The notes beneath the pieces were generated by a model. The model did no database searches and was not told the origin of the DNA. It saw only the letters and a program-made list of their open reading frames with translations. Below, in pieces: positions 41,199 to 49,603 of a stretch of DNA of 64,000 nt. The stretch covers positions 806,001 through 870,000 of the forward strand of contig OZ244721.1 in assembly GCA_965219235.1 (NCBI GenBank), read 5' to 3'. The position numbers and the translations under genes are program-made. Each line of letters starts with the position of its first letter. Position 1 is the first letter of the stretch. Source of the DNA: CBDHCC01 sp965219235. Its GTDB lineage: Bacteria > Pseudomonadota > Alphaproteobacteria > Sphingomonadales > Sphingomonadaceae.

Positions 41199-41927
41199 AT
41201 GCCCTTCGCCGCCACCGTCATCACGCTCTACCCGCAGATGTTCCCCGGTCCGCTGGGCGAGAGCCTCGCCGGCCGCGCGATGACCGACGGCTTGTGGAGC
41301 CTCGACGCCGTCCAGCTGCGCGACTTCGCCGCCGACCGCCACCGCACGGTGGACGACACGCCGGCCGGCGGCGGGGCGGGGATGGTGCTGAGGGCGGACG
41401 TGCTCGCCGCCGCGATCGACGCCTCGCGCCGGGCCGGGCCGCTGATCGCCATGACGCCGCGCGGTGCCCCGCTCACCCAGGCGCGGGTGCGTGCAATCGC
41501 GGGCGGGGAGGGCGTCACGATCCTGTGCGGCCGGTTCGAGGGGTTCGACGAGCGGGCGCTGGAGGCACGGGGCGTCGAGGAGCTGTCGATCGGCGACTTC
41601 GTGCTGTCGGGAGGGGAGCCCGCCGCGCTGGCGCTGCTGGACGCTTGCGTGCGCCTTCTCCCCGGTGTTATGGGCGCGGCCGAGAGCGGCGAGCGGGACT
41701 CCTTCGAGGATGGCCTGCTCGAACACCCGCACTACACCCGCCCGCAGCTGTGGGAGGGGCGCGCGATCCCCGAGGTGCTGCGGTCGGGGGATCACGCGAG
41801 GATCGCGGCGTGGCGCCACGCCCGCTCGGTCGAGGACACACGGTCACGGCGGCCGGACCTCTGGGAGCGCCACCCCGGCGCTCGGGTCCCGTCGCCCTCT
41901 GGCGCGCGGCGTGACAACGAGGAGTGA
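41199..41927 (+). CDS. trmD: tRNA (guanine-N1)-methyltransferase TrmD
   Basis: The 242-residue product starts MPFAATVITLYPQMFPGPLG and has the deep-trefoil-knot SAM site (LCGRFEGFDERALE and LSIGDFVLSGGEPAALALLD) plus DDTPAGGGAGMVLR. It methylates G37 in tRNAs with a G at 36 and prevents frameshifts. The gene lies 6 nt upstream of rplS. Confidence 0.96.
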   Translation: MPFAATVITLYPQMFPGPLGESLAGRAMTDGLWSLDAVQLRDFAADRHRTVDDTPAGGGAGMVLRADVLAAAIDASRRAGPLIAMTPRGAPLTQARVRAIAGGEGVTILCGRFEGFDERALEARGVEELSIGDFVLSGGEPAALALLDACVRLLPGVMGAAESGERDSFEDGLLEHPHYTRPQLWEGRAIPEVLRSGDHARIAAWRHARSVEDTRSRRPDLWERHPGARVPSPSGARRDNEE

Positions 41928-41933
41928 GCGGCG

Positions 41934-42314
41934 ATGAACCTCATCCAGACGATCGAGGCCGAGGAGATCGGCAAGCTGAACAAGACGGTGCCGGAGTTCC
42001 GGCCCGGAGACACGCTGCGCGTCGGCGTGAAGGTGGTCGAGGGCGACCGCTCTCGCGTGCAGAATTTCGAGGGCGTGTGCATCGCGCGCTCGAACCGCGG
42101 CATGGGCTCCAACTTCACGGTCCGGAAGGTGTCGTTCGGCGAGGGCGTCGAGCGCGTCTTCCCGCTCTATTCGCCCAACGTCGATTCGGTCGAGGTGGTC
42201 CGTCGCGGGGCGGTGCGCCGCGCCAAGCTCTATTACCTGCGCGGCCGCACCGGCAAGGCGGCCCGCATCAAGGAACGCCGCGACAACCGGCCCGCGAAAG
42301 AGGCGGCGGAATAA
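41934..42314 (+). CDS. rplS: Ribosomal protein L19
   Basis: The 126-residue product starts MNLIQTIEAEEIGKLNKTVP and includes FRPGDTLRVGVKVVEG, FEGVCIARSNRGMGSNFTVR and RGRTGKAARIKER, all typical. It helps join the subunits. It follows trmD after 6 nt and ends the cluster. Confidence 0.97.
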   Translation: MNLIQTIEAEEIGKLNKTVPEFRPGDTLRVGVKVVEGDRSRVQNFEGVCIARSNRGMGSNFTVRKVSFGEGVERVFPLYSPNVDSVEVVRRGAVRRAKLYYLRGRTGKAARIKERRDNRPAKEAAE

Positions 42315-42948
42315 TCCCTCTCCCCGTGGGAGAGGGAGGGAGGCGCGCAGCGCCGGAAGGGTGAGGGTGACCGAAGCCGGGCTCACCCTCACCAACTCCG
42401 CCTGGGCGCTGACGCGCCAAGGCTTCGTATCCTCTCCCGGTGGGAGAGGATCGTTCGCCGAAGGTCACAAAGTTCGCGCAACGGTCCGCCGGACCCACAC
42501 CGCGGCTGTAGGACTTTCGCGCGTCCCATGCCGTCAGTTCGGCGGGGTGCCGCGCCCGCGTCTCGCGCTCGATCCTCGCCCAGTGACGTCGCAGCAGCAG
42601 GCGCAGGCGGCTGTCGTTCACGCGCCGCTCCACATGCACCACGCGCTTCTTCCAGCGATGGACGATCAGGCGGCCGCGCCAGTCGGGCGTCGGCTCCGGG
42701 ATCGCACGGGCGAGCTCCATCGCGACGCGCCAGGCGCGGCGGAAGGAGCGGGCGTGCGGTCGCGCGTGCAGGCGGTAGGCGCTCTCCCGGCTCATGCCGA
42801 CGCTCGACGCAGCCGTTCCGACCGTGGCGCCGAGCGCGAGCGCGCGGATGAAGCCGCGCTGCCGCGCCTCCGTCCAGCCATCGGCGCGGGCGCGGATGGG
42901 CACGGGGGTGAAGCGGGTGGAGATGTGATCGGCGGGGGCGAGGGGCAT
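42268..42948 (-). CDS. Helix-turn-helix protein of unknown function with repeat-derived C-terminus
   Basis: The product of about 226 residues starts near MPLAPADHISTRFTPVPIRA. Its N-terminal half has a HTH-like segment: RQRGFIRALALGATVGTAAS, then SVGMSRESAYRLHARP. Tryptophan-rich FRRAWRVAMELA and a basic helix follow. Similar proteins of unknown role are frequent in sphingomonads; they may be DNA-binding. After about residue 165 the sequence is translated repeat DNA (42316-42450), and the frame runs on antisense into the 3' end of rplS. The native stop was probably lost to the repeat. Confidence 0.55.
   Translation of the reverse strand: MPLAPADHISTRFTPVPIRARADGWTEARQRGFIRALALGATVGTAASSVGMSRESAYRLHARPHARSFRRAWRVAMELARAIPEPTPDWRGRLIVHRWKKRVVHVERRVNDSRLRLLLRRHWARIERETRARHPAELTAWDARKSYSRGVGPADRCANFVTFGERSSPTGRGYEALARQRPGGVGEGEPGFGHPHPSGAARLPPSPTGRGIIPPPLSRAGCRGVP
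42316..42450. repeat. Pair of CCCTCTCCC palindromes with GGAAGGGTGAGGGTGA segment
   Basis: A perfect 9-bp hairpin (CCCTCTCCC-CGT-GGGAGAGGG, 42316-42336) and a near-copy at 42430-42450 bound the segment GGCGCGCAGCGCCGGAAGGG followed by TGAGGGTGACC and its rough complement. The same inner segment recurs at 44263-44292, and a variant lies at 43014-43050. Confidence 0.8.
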
Positions 42949-42996
42949 AAGCCGAACCATAGCCCATATGGTTCTAAAAGTCAAGTTTTCTTAGCG

Positions 42997-43118
42997 CCTC
43001 TCCCGCCGGGAGAGGGAGGGAGCGGCGAAGCCGCGGAAGGGTGAGGGTGACGGAGGGTGACCAGAGGGAGGCGCGCTTCGATCACCCTCACCCCGATCCT
43101 CTCCTTAGGGGAGAGGGG
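42997..43118. repeat. Palindrome pair with GGAAGGGTGAGGGTGA segment
   Basis: CCTCTCCC-GCC-GGGAGAGG (from 42997) and a diverged hairpin (CTCTCCTTAGGGGAGAG, about 43099-43115) flank AGCCGCGGAAGGGTGAGGGT and its rough complement TCACCCTCACCCC. It lies upstream of asd in a divergent gap with the HTH gene. Confidence 0.75.
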
Positions 43119-43191
43119 GCGCTGTCGCGATTGGCGGTGCGATTGCCCCGGCACCCTTCGCCTCCTAAGTGCCCGATCGAAGGAGACGTCC

Positions 43192-44217
43192 ATGGGCTAT
43201 CGGATCGCGGTTGCCGGAGCGACCGGCAATGTCGGGCGCGAGCTGCTCAACATCTTGGGCGAACGCGAATTTCCGGCGGACGAGGTGGCCGCGCTCGCCT
43301 CTTCGCGCTCGACCGGCGACACCATCCCGTTCGGCGACACCGACCGTACGCTCAAGGTCCAGACTCTCGAGCATTTCGACTTCGCTGGCTTCGACATGGC
43401 GCTGTTCGCGGCCGGCTCGGAGGCGACGAAGCTCCACGCGCCGCGCGCGGCGGCGGCGGGGTGCGTGGTGATCGACAACTCGTCGCTCTACCGCATGGAC
43501 CCCGACGTGCCGCTGATCGTGCCGGAGGTGAACCCGGACGCGATCGCCGGCTACAAGGCGCGCAACATCATCGCCAATCCGAACTGTTCGACCGCGCAGC
43601 TGGTGGTGGCGCTCAAGCCGCTGCACGACCGCGCGCGGATCAAGCGGGTGGTCGTCGCCACCTACCAGTCGGTGTCGGGCGCCGGCAAGGCGGGGATGGA
43701 CGAGCTGTTCGAACAGACCCGCGCCATCTTTGTCGGCGACGAGAAGAGCTCGAAGACCTTCACCAAGCAGATCGCCTTCAACGTCATCCCCCACATCGAC
43801 GGCTTCCTCGACGACGGCTCCACGCGCGAGGAGTGGAAGATGGTGGTCGAGACCAAGAAGATCCTGGACCCGAAGATCAAGGTCAGCGCCACCTGCGTGC
43901 GCGTGCCGGTGTTCGTCGGCCATTCGGAGGCGGTGAACGTCGAGTTCGAGGACGAGATCGGCGTGAAGGAGGCGCAGGACATCCTGCGCGAGGCGCCGGG
44001 CGTGATGCTGGTCGATAAGCGCGAGGACGGCGGCTACGTCACCCCGGTCGAGTGCGTCGGCGACGGCGCCACCTATGTCAGCCGGGTGCGCGAGGACCCG
44101 ACGGTGGACAGCGGGCTGAGCCTGTGGGTGGTCAGCGACAATCTGAGGAAGGGCGCGGCGCTCAACGCGGTGCAGATCGCCGAGCTGCTGGGCCGGCGGC
44201 ATCTGAGGAAGGGGTGA
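43192..44217 (+). CDS. asd: Aspartate-semialdehyde dehydrogenase
   Basis: The 341-residue product has the NADP-binding start GYRIAVAGATGNVGRELLNI, the active-site cysteine in ANPNCSTAQLVVALKPLH (about residue 130) and the catalytic histidine region CVRVPVFVGHSEAVNVEF (about 235-240). It reduces aspartyl phosphate to the semialdehyde for lysine, methionine and threonine, and for the diaminopimelate epimerised by dapF. A GAAGGAGA ribosome site lies before the ATG at 43192. Confidence 0.96.
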   Translation: MGYRIAVAGATGNVGRELLNILGEREFPADEVAALASSRSTGDTIPFGDTDRTLKVQTLEHFDFAGFDMALFAAGSEATKLHAPRAAAAGCVVIDNSSLYRMDPDVPLIVPEVNPDAIAGYKARNIIANPNCSTAQLVVALKPLHDRARIKRVVVATYQSVSGAGKAGMDELFEQTRAIFVGDEKSSKTFTKQIAFNVIPHIDGFLDDGSTREEWKMVVETKKILDPKIKVSATCVRVPVFVGHSEAVNVEFEDEIGVKEAQDILREAPGVMLVDKREDGGYVTPVECVGDGATYVSRVREDPTVDSGLSLWVVSDNLRKGAALNAVQIAELLGRRHLRKG

Positions 44218-44220
44218 GAG

Positions 44221-44346
44221 TCCCTTTCCCATTGGGCGCAGCGGGTCGGTCATGCGGGAGGGAGGCGCGCAGCGCCGGAAGGGTGAGGGTGACCGGGTGT
44301 CGCCACCGTCACCCTCACCCCGACCCTCTCGCAATGGGAGAGGGGG
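44221..44346. repeat. Palindrome segment with GGAAGGGTGAGGGTGA core
   Basis: GGGAGGGAGGCGCGCAGCGC then CGGAAGGGTGAGGGTGACC repeats the inner segment of 42337-42371. ACCCTCACCCCGACCCTCTC and GGGAGAGGG close it on the right. It overlaps the 3' end of the TMEM175-like gene. Confidence 0.75.
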
Positions 44347-45013
44347 CGCTGTCCCGGCGTCGGCGTCGCCGCGTCCACATGGCAGTCGCCACGCGCACGG
44401 CGACCACGAGGCCCGCGACGAGCAGCAGGGGCACCGCACCGAAGGACGCTCCCCTGTCGCTGGCGAACAGCAACGCCGCGAAGATCAGCGCCGGCAGCAG
44501 CAGGCGGATGAGGGTCGCGCGCCGTTCGGCCACGCCCACCTCCGCGTGCAGCAGGCGGCCGCCGAACGCGGCATAGGCCCACAGCGCGGCGAGGGTCGCG
44601 AACAGGGTGGACACGAGCGCCAGGTAGAGCGGGAAGGCGCGGCGCGGACCGAACTGCGCCAGCACGGCGGCGCCCGCCGGGGCGAGCGACACGAGCGCCA
44701 GGAGGAGCAGCGACAGCAGCGTCGCCGGGCCATCGACGCGCCGGATGCGGGCGAACAGCGTGCGATGCGCGATCCACACGGCGCCGACGATGATAAAGCC
44801 GATCGCGAAGCCCAGCAGGCTGCGCCACTTGACCGCCAGCAGCCCGCCCAGGCTGCCGGGCCACAGCTCCGGCGGACGCAGTTCGAGGGCGAGCAGGGTG
44901 ATGGCGATCGCGAACACGCCGTCCGACAGCATCAGCAGCCGGTCGTAGCCGTGGCGGCGCACCCGGCGGTCCAGCGGTTCGTCCGTGTCCAGGCTTTCCG
45001 GTTCGCCCGCCAT
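44315..45013 (-). CDS. TMEM175 (DUF1211) family membrane protein, putative potassium channel
   Basis: The 232-residue product has the family signature LMLSDGVFAIAITLLALEL (about residue 27-45) and about six hydrophobic helices with a second IAHRTLFARIRR. Bacterial TMEM175 proteins form leaky potassium channels; selectivity is not shown here. The start at 45013 (MAGEPESLD) fits the family. After a basic cluster (WTRRRRRRDS) the last residues are encoded by the 44221-44346 repeat, which also supplies the stop codon. Confidence 0.82.
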   Translation of the reverse strand: MAGEPESLDTDEPLDRRVRRHGYDRLLMLSDGVFAIAITLLALELRPPELWPGSLGGLLAVKWRSLLGFAIGFIIVGAVWIAHRTLFARIRRVDGPATLLSLLLLALVSLAPAGAAVLAQFGPRRAFPLYLALVSTLFATLAALWAYAAFGGRLLHAEVGVAERRATLIRLLLPALIFAALLFASDRGASFGAVPLLLVAGLVVAVRVATAMWTRRRRRRDSAPSPIARGSG

Positions 45014-45080
45014 CGCCCGCTCCCTTGTCGTCGCTTCCGCCCTCTGGCACGACCGGGCGTTCCACGCCATCAGGAGCGTC

Positions 45081-45527
45081 ATGGACCGGACGATGACCGG
45101 CGGCTGCCAGTGCGGCCGCATCCGCTACACCGCCGAGGTGGACCCCGACACGGCGTACCTGTGCCACTGCGACATGTGCAAGAAGGCGACCGGCGGCGTG
45201 TCGATCGCCTTCGTCAACCCGCCGAAGGACAAGGTGGTGTGGCACAGCGAGCCGGACTGGTATCGGTCGAGCCCGATCGCGCGCCGACCCTTCTGCTCGC
45301 GCTGCGGCACGCCGCTCGGCTTCGACTTCATCGAGGGCGGGACGCGGATCGACCTGACGGTCGGCAGCTTCGACGACCCGACACCGTTCCGGCCCGCGCA
45401 CAACTACGCGGTCGAAAGCATGCTGGACGCCTGGGCGGACGTCCGTCACCTGGAGGCGCACCGCAGCGAGGACAACGAGAAGGTGGTCGCCATGTGGCGC
45501 GAGGCCGGAGTGGAACCGCCCGCGTGA
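45081..45527 (+). CDS. GFA family protein (glutathione-dependent formaldehyde-activating type)
   Basis: The 148-residue product has the Mss4-like zinc cysteines of the GFA family: GGCQCGRIRY (about residue 8-13), LCHCDMCKKATGG (about 27-34), and FCSRCGTPLGF (about 70-74). Some members help convert formaldehyde to S-hydroxymethylglutathione, but activity of others is unclear. The next gene, a hydrolase, starts within its last bases (GTGA), and a second GFA gene follows, so the three form an operon. Confidence 0.88.
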   Translation: MDRTMTGGCQCGRIRYTAEVDPDTAYLCHCDMCKKATGGVSIAFVNPPKDKVVWHSEPDWYRSSPIARRPFCSRCGTPLGFDFIEGGTRIDLTVGSFDDPTPFRPAHNYAVESMLDAWADVRHLEAHRSEDNEKVVAMWREAGVEPPA

Positions 45528-46279
45528 GCGTCGTCACCGAACACGTCACCGCCCCCGACGGCACCCCGCTCGCGATCCACGCGCTGGGCGAGGGGCGGCC
45601 GGTGCTGCTCCTCCATGGCCTGTTCTCCGACGCGAACACCAACTGGATCAAGTTCGGCCACGCCGCGCGGATCGCCGCCGCCGGCTTCCGCGTCCTGATG
45701 CCCGACGCCCGCGCGCACGGGGCCAGCGGCGCGCCGCGCGATCCGGCGCGCTATCCGCCCGACATCCTGCTCGACGACGTGCGCTTCCTGGTCGGCGAGC
45801 TGGGGCTGGCCGACTTCGACCTCGGCGGCTTCTCGCTGGGCGCGCGCACGGCCGTGCGGTTGCTGGAGCGGGGGCTGGCGCCGCGCCGCGCCATCCTGGC
45901 GGGCATGGGGCTGGAGGGGTTGTCCGACTTCGACCGGCGGCGCGACTTCTTCCTCACCGCCATCGCGAACACCGACACGGTCAAGCGCGGCGATCCGCAC
46001 TGGCTGGCGGCGCAGTTCCTGAAGACGCAAGGGGTCGACCGCGTGGCCGCGCGGCTGTTGCTCGAAAGCTTCGTGGCCGAGGACCAGCCGGCGCTGGACC
46101 GCATCGCCATGCCGGTGCTGGTGGTGTGCGGGACGCAGGACGCCGACAACGGCTCTGCGACGGCGCTGGCCGGAGCGTTGCCCGACGGTCGCCACGCGCC
46201 CGTGCCCGGCACCCACATGTCGAGCGTGACGAGGCCCGAGCTGGGCGAGGCGATCGCGGCGTTTCTCACCGCCCCATGA
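45524..46279 (+). CDS. Alpha/beta hydrolase
   Basis: The 251-residue product has the oxyanion loop LLLHGLFSDANTNW (about residue 30), the nucleophile elbow GGFSLGARTAVRLLE (Ser at about 104), an acidic residue in VLVVCGTQDADNGS (about 204) and His in GTHMSS (about 227), a complete esterase-type triad. S-formylglutathione hydrolase belongs to another group, so the substrate is unknown. It is translationally linked on both sides to GFA genes (GTGA and ATGA overlaps). Confidence 0.85.
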   Translation: MSVVTEHVTAPDGTPLAIHALGEGRPVLLLHGLFSDANTNWIKFGHAARIAAAGFRVLMPDARAHGASGAPRDPARYPPDILLDDVRFLVGELGLADFDLGGFSLGARTAVRLLERGLAPRRAILAGMGLEGLSDFDRRRDFFLTAIANTDTVKRGDPHWLAAQFLKTQGVDRVAARLLLESFVAEDQPALDRIAMPVLVVCGTQDADNGSATALAGALPDGRHAPVPGTHMSSVTRPELGEAIAAFLTAP

Positions 46280-46629
46280 CGGTCGCGTCCTGCCATTGCG
46301 GCGCGGTCGCCATCGCGGTCGCGGACCCGACCGAGGTGACCGACTGCAACTGCTCGATCTGCCGGCGCTACGGTGTGCTGTGGGCCTATTGCCGGCCCGA
46401 CCAGGCGACGTTCGTGGCGACGGGTCCGACGGACCGCTATCTGTGGGACGATCGCTCGATCGCCTTCCACCGCTGTGCCCACTGCGGATGCGTGACCCAC
46501 TGGTCGGCCGTCGCGCCAGAGCGTCAACGGATGGGCGTCAACGCCCGGCTGATGCCGCCCGAGGTGCTGGGCCGCGCGCGGGTCCGCCGCCTGGATGGGG
46601 CCGTGACGGAGCGTTATCTCGACGAGTGA
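46276..46629 (+). CDS. Second GFA family protein
   Basis: The 117-residue product has the same zinc frame as the first GFA gene, in shorter form: SCHCGAVAIAV (about residues 5-8), DCNCSICRRYGV (about 23-29), and RCAHCGCVTHW (about 66-71). The two are distant relatives, not copies. The ATG overlaps the hydrolase stop by 4 nt. An operon of GFA, hydrolase and GFA may act on a shared thiol adduct. Confidence 0.86.
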   Translation: MTVASCHCGAVAIAVADPTEVTDCNCSICRRYGVLWAYCRPDQATFVATGPTDRYLWDDRSIAFHRCAHCGCVTHWSAVAPERQRMGVNARLMPPEVLGRARVRRLDGAVTERYLDE

Positions 46630-46721
46630 TCGGCTTGACCCCCCCGGGCGCCGGCGGCACACCCTCTCGCATCGGCCGGCCGCCAGAACCGGCCCCTGTC
46701 TGTTCCAAGAGGATCGCCATC

Positions 46722-48653
46722 ATGAAGACCGCCGTCTCCCGCCTCGCGCTCGCCGCCGGTTCGCTGGCGATCGCCAGCTGCGCCACCACCGCCGACGAGA
46801 GCGCGTCGGCCGCGCCACAGATGGCCGCCGAGCCGGTGCTGGCGGACGCCGGCGCGACCATGCCGGCCGCCGGCGCGACCATGCCCGCCGGCGGCGCGAC
46901 CATGCCGCCCACCGGCGTGACCGCCGCCCAGGCCGACGCCTTCGTGGCCGACGCGGAGGCGAAGCTGGCCGACATCTCGGTCCGTTCGAACCTGGTCAAC
47001 TGGGATCGCGAGACGAACATCACCGACGCGAACGACGCCAGGGCGAGCGCGGTCGGGGCGGAGCAGACGGAGCTGTCGGTGCGGCTGGCGCTGGAGGCCG
47101 CGAAGTACGCGCAGGCGCCCGGCCTCTCCACCGACACGAAGCGCAAGCTCGACATCCTGCGCCAGGGCATCGTGCTGCCCGCGCCGACCACGCCGGGCGC
47201 GGCGGCCGAGCTGTCGGACGCGGTCACGCGCATGAGCTCGATCTACGGCAAGGGCAAGGGCACGCTCAACGGCAAGCCGATCAGCGGATCGGACATCGAG
47301 GCGGCGATGGGGACCGTGCGCGATCCCGCCAGGCTGAAGGAGATGTGGGTCAGCTGGCACGACACTGTCGGCACGCCGATGAAGGCCGACTACGCCCGCA
47401 TGGTCCAGCTCGCCAACCAGGGCGCCGAACAGCTCGGCTATGACGACACGGGTGCCATGTGGCGGTCGGGCTACGACATGAGCCCGGCCGAATTCGCGGC
47501 GACGACCGAGCGGCTGTGGCAGGAGGTCAAGCCGCTCTACGACGCGCTCCACTGCTACACGCGCGCGAAGCTGAACGCGAAATACGGCGACGCGGTGCAG
47601 CCCAAGACGGGGCCGATCCGCGCCGACCTGCTCGGCAACATGTGGGCGCAGGAATGGGGCAACATCTACGACATCGTCGCCCCGGCGGGCGCCGGCGACA
47701 TCGGCTACGACATCACCGACCTCTTGGCGGCGAAGAAGGAGGGACCGCTCGACATGGTCCATCAGGGCGAGGGCTTCTTCTCGTCCCTGGGCTTCGCGCC
47801 GCTGCCCGAGAGTTTCTACCAGAAGTCCATGTTCGTGAAGCCGGAGGGGCGCGAGGTGGTGTGCCACGCGTCGGCCTGGGACCTGGACAACAAGGACGAC
47901 GTGCGCATCAAGATGTGCATCAAGCCCAACGCCGACGACTTCGTCACCATCCACCACGAACTTGGCCACAACTACTATCAGCGCGCCTACAAGGACCAGC
48001 CGTTCCTTTATGAGAACGGCGCCAACGACGGCTTTCACGAGGCGATCGGCGACACGATCGCGCTGTCGATCACGCCCGCCTACCTGACGGAGATCGGGCT
48101 GCTCGACAAATCCAAGGTGCCGAGTGCGGACAAGGACGTCGGTCTGCTGCTCAGGCAGGCCATGGACAAGGTCGCCTTCCTGCCCTTCGGCCTGATGGTG
48201 GACCGCTGGCGCTGGGGCGTGTTCGACGGCTCGATCCAGCCGGCGCAGTACACGGCCAAGTGGAACGAGCTTCGCCGCCAATATCAGGGCATCGTGCCGC
48301 CGGTGGAGCGCGGCCCGGACGCGTTCGATCCCGGCGCCAAGTACCACGTGCCGGCCATCGTGCCCTACACCCGCTATTTCCTGGCGCGCATCCTGCAGTT
48401 CCAGTTCTACAAGGCGGCGTGCGACCAGGCGGGCTGGACCGGCCCGCTCCACCGCTGCTCCTTCTACGGCGACAAGGAGGTCGGCCGACGGCTGAACGCG
48501 ATGCTGGAGATGGGGGCGAGCAAGCCCTGGCCGGACGCGCTGCAGGCGTTCACCGGCACGCGGGAGATGTCGGGCAAGCCGATGCTGGAGTATTTCGCGC
48601 CGCTCCAGACCTGGCTGGACGAGCAGAACAGGGGCAAGCGGTGCGGGTGGTGA
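46722..48653 (+). CDS. M2 family peptidyl-dipeptidase (ACE-like) lipoprotein
   Basis: The 643-residue product has a lipoprotein signal (LAIASC, about residue 20), a low-complexity linker with three GATMP repeats (about residues 43-63), and the full M2 domain. The zinc motif is HHELGH in FVTIHHELGHNYYQRAY (about residue 413), and the third ligand glutamate is in NDGFHEAIGDTIALS. Conserved C-terminal segments (FLPFGLMVDRWRW, YTRYFLARILQFQFYKAAC) are present. It releases dipeptides from peptide C-termini in the periplasm. An AAGAGGA site lies upstream of the ATG. Confidence 0.92.
   Translation: MKTAVSRLALAAGSLAIASCATTADESASAAPQMAAEPVLADAGATMPAAGATMPAGGATMPPTGVTAAQADAFVADAEAKLADISVRSNLVNWDRETNITDANDARASAVGAEQTELSVRLALEAAKYAQAPGLSTDTKRKLDILRQGIVLPAPTTPGAAAELSDAVTRMSSIYGKGKGTLNGKPISGSDIEAAMGTVRDPARLKEMWVSWHDTVGTPMKADYARMVQLANQGAEQLGYDDTGAMWRSGYDMSPAEFAATTERLWQEVKPLYDALHCYTRAKLNAKYGDAVQPKTGPIRADLLGNMWAQEWGNIYDIVAPAGAGDIGYDITDLLAAKKEGPLDMVHQGEGFFSSLGFAPLPESFYQKSMFVKPEGREVVCHASAWDLDNKDDVRIKMCIKPNADDFVTIHHELGHNYYQRAYKDQPFLYENGANDGFHEAIGDTIALSITPAYLTEIGLLDKSKVPSADKDVGLLLRQAMDKVAFLPFGLMVDRWRWGVFDGSIQPAQYTAKWNELRRQYQGIVPPVERGPDAFDPGAKYHVPAIVPYTRYFLARILQFQFYKAACDQAGWTGPLHRCSFYGDKEVGRRLNAMLEMGASKPWPDALQAFTGTREMSGKPMLEYFAPLQTWLDEQNRGKRCGW
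46851..46913 (+). repeat. 21-bp tandem repeat, three copies, in the M2 peptidase gene
   Basis: GGCGCGACCATGCC begins at 46851, 46872 and 46893, with each unit 21 bases long. In the protein it gives three seven-residue units starting GATMP, in the linker after the lipid-anchored cysteine. Confidence 0.85.
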
Positions 48654-48745
48654 GGGGGCTCGTCGCCGGTGCCTTTGTCTCCGCTGCCGGCGTCACGATT
48701 TCCATTTGATGCATCTGTCGTGAGCGCGACAGGAACGGCGGGCGC

Positions 48746-49522
48746 ATGATCGACCCCCTCTACATCCTCGCCGGCGCGCTCGTCGGGCTGCTGGTGGGCA
48801 TGACCGGCGTGGGCGGCGGGTCGCTGATGACGCCGCTGCTCGTGCTCCTGTTCGGGATCGCGCCCAAGACGGCGGTCGGCACCGACCTGCTGTTCGCCGC
48901 CGCGACCAAGGGGCTGGGCACCGTCGTCCATGGCTGGAAGGGCAGCGTGGACTGGCGCATCGTGCGCCGGCTCGCGGTCGGCAGTGTGCCGGCGACGATC
49001 GTCACGCTGCTGCTGCTCAGCCAGATCCAGGACCGGGTGGACGAGACCCGCATGGTCATCACGCTGATCCTGGGCGTGGTGCTGGTCGTGACCTCGCTCG
49101 CCGTGTTCTTCCGCTCGGCCGTGATCGGCTGGTTCGCGCCCATGATGGAGCGGGTGACGGACCGGCGCGTGGCGGCGCTGACGGTGGCGCTGGGGGCGAC
49201 CCTGGGCGCGCTCGTCTCGCTCACCTCGGTCGGCGCGGGCGCGCTCGGCATGACCGTGTTGCTGGTGCTCTATTCCCGCCTGCCGGTGAAGACGCTGGTC
49301 GGCTCCGACATCGCGCACGCCGTGCCGCTGACGCTGGTCGCGGGCACGGGGCACTGGATCCTGGGCTCGATCGACTTCGCGCTCCTGGGCTCGCTCTTGG
49401 TGGGCTCGCTGCCCGGCATCGTGGTCGGCAGCCTGATCGCCGGCTGGGTGCGCGAGCGCACCCTGTCGCTGGTGCTGGCCGCCGTCCTGTGCGTGGTGGG
49501 CGCGAAGCTGCTGTTCTTCTGA
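48746..49522 (+). CDS. TauE/SafE family sulfite-type exporter or permease
   Basis: The 258-residue product has eight hydrophobic helices and the family pattern GALVGLLVGMTGVGGGSLMTP at the N-terminus and GATLGALVSLTSVGAGALGMT in the second half. The two halves carry related motifs in inverted repeat topology. Members move sulfonates, sulfite or other small anions; the substrate is unknown. No regulator or sulfur gene adjoins. It begins 92 nt after the M2 peptidase gene. Confidence 0.88.
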   Translation: MIDPLYILAGALVGLLVGMTGVGGGSLMTPLLVLLFGIAPKTAVGTDLLFAAATKGLGTVVHGWKGSVDWRIVRRLAVGSVPATIVTLLLLSQIQDRVDETRMVITLILGVVLVVTSLAVFFRSAVIGWFAPMMERVTDRRVAALTVALGATLGALVSLTSVGAGALGMTVLLVLYSRLPVKTLVGSDIAHAVPLTLVAGTGHWILGSIDFALLGSLLVGSLPGIVVGSLIAGWVRERTLSLVLAAVLCVVGAKLLFF

Positions 49523-49568
49523 CCACGAGGGCCGTCAAGGCCTCGCCGGTCCGCGGAAGGTCACGAGG

Positions 49569-49590
49569 CTTGGGACAGGCTCAGTCGGGA
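49569..49590. repeat. Degenerate single arm of the CTTCGACAGGCTCAG family
   Basis: CTTGGGACAGGCTCAGTCGGGA resembles CTTCGACAGGCTCAGCCTGA with several changes; no partner arm is evident. It lies between the TauE/SafE and SDR stop codons. Confidence 0.4.
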
Positions 49591-49603
49591 CGCCGGCCCC
49601 ACC

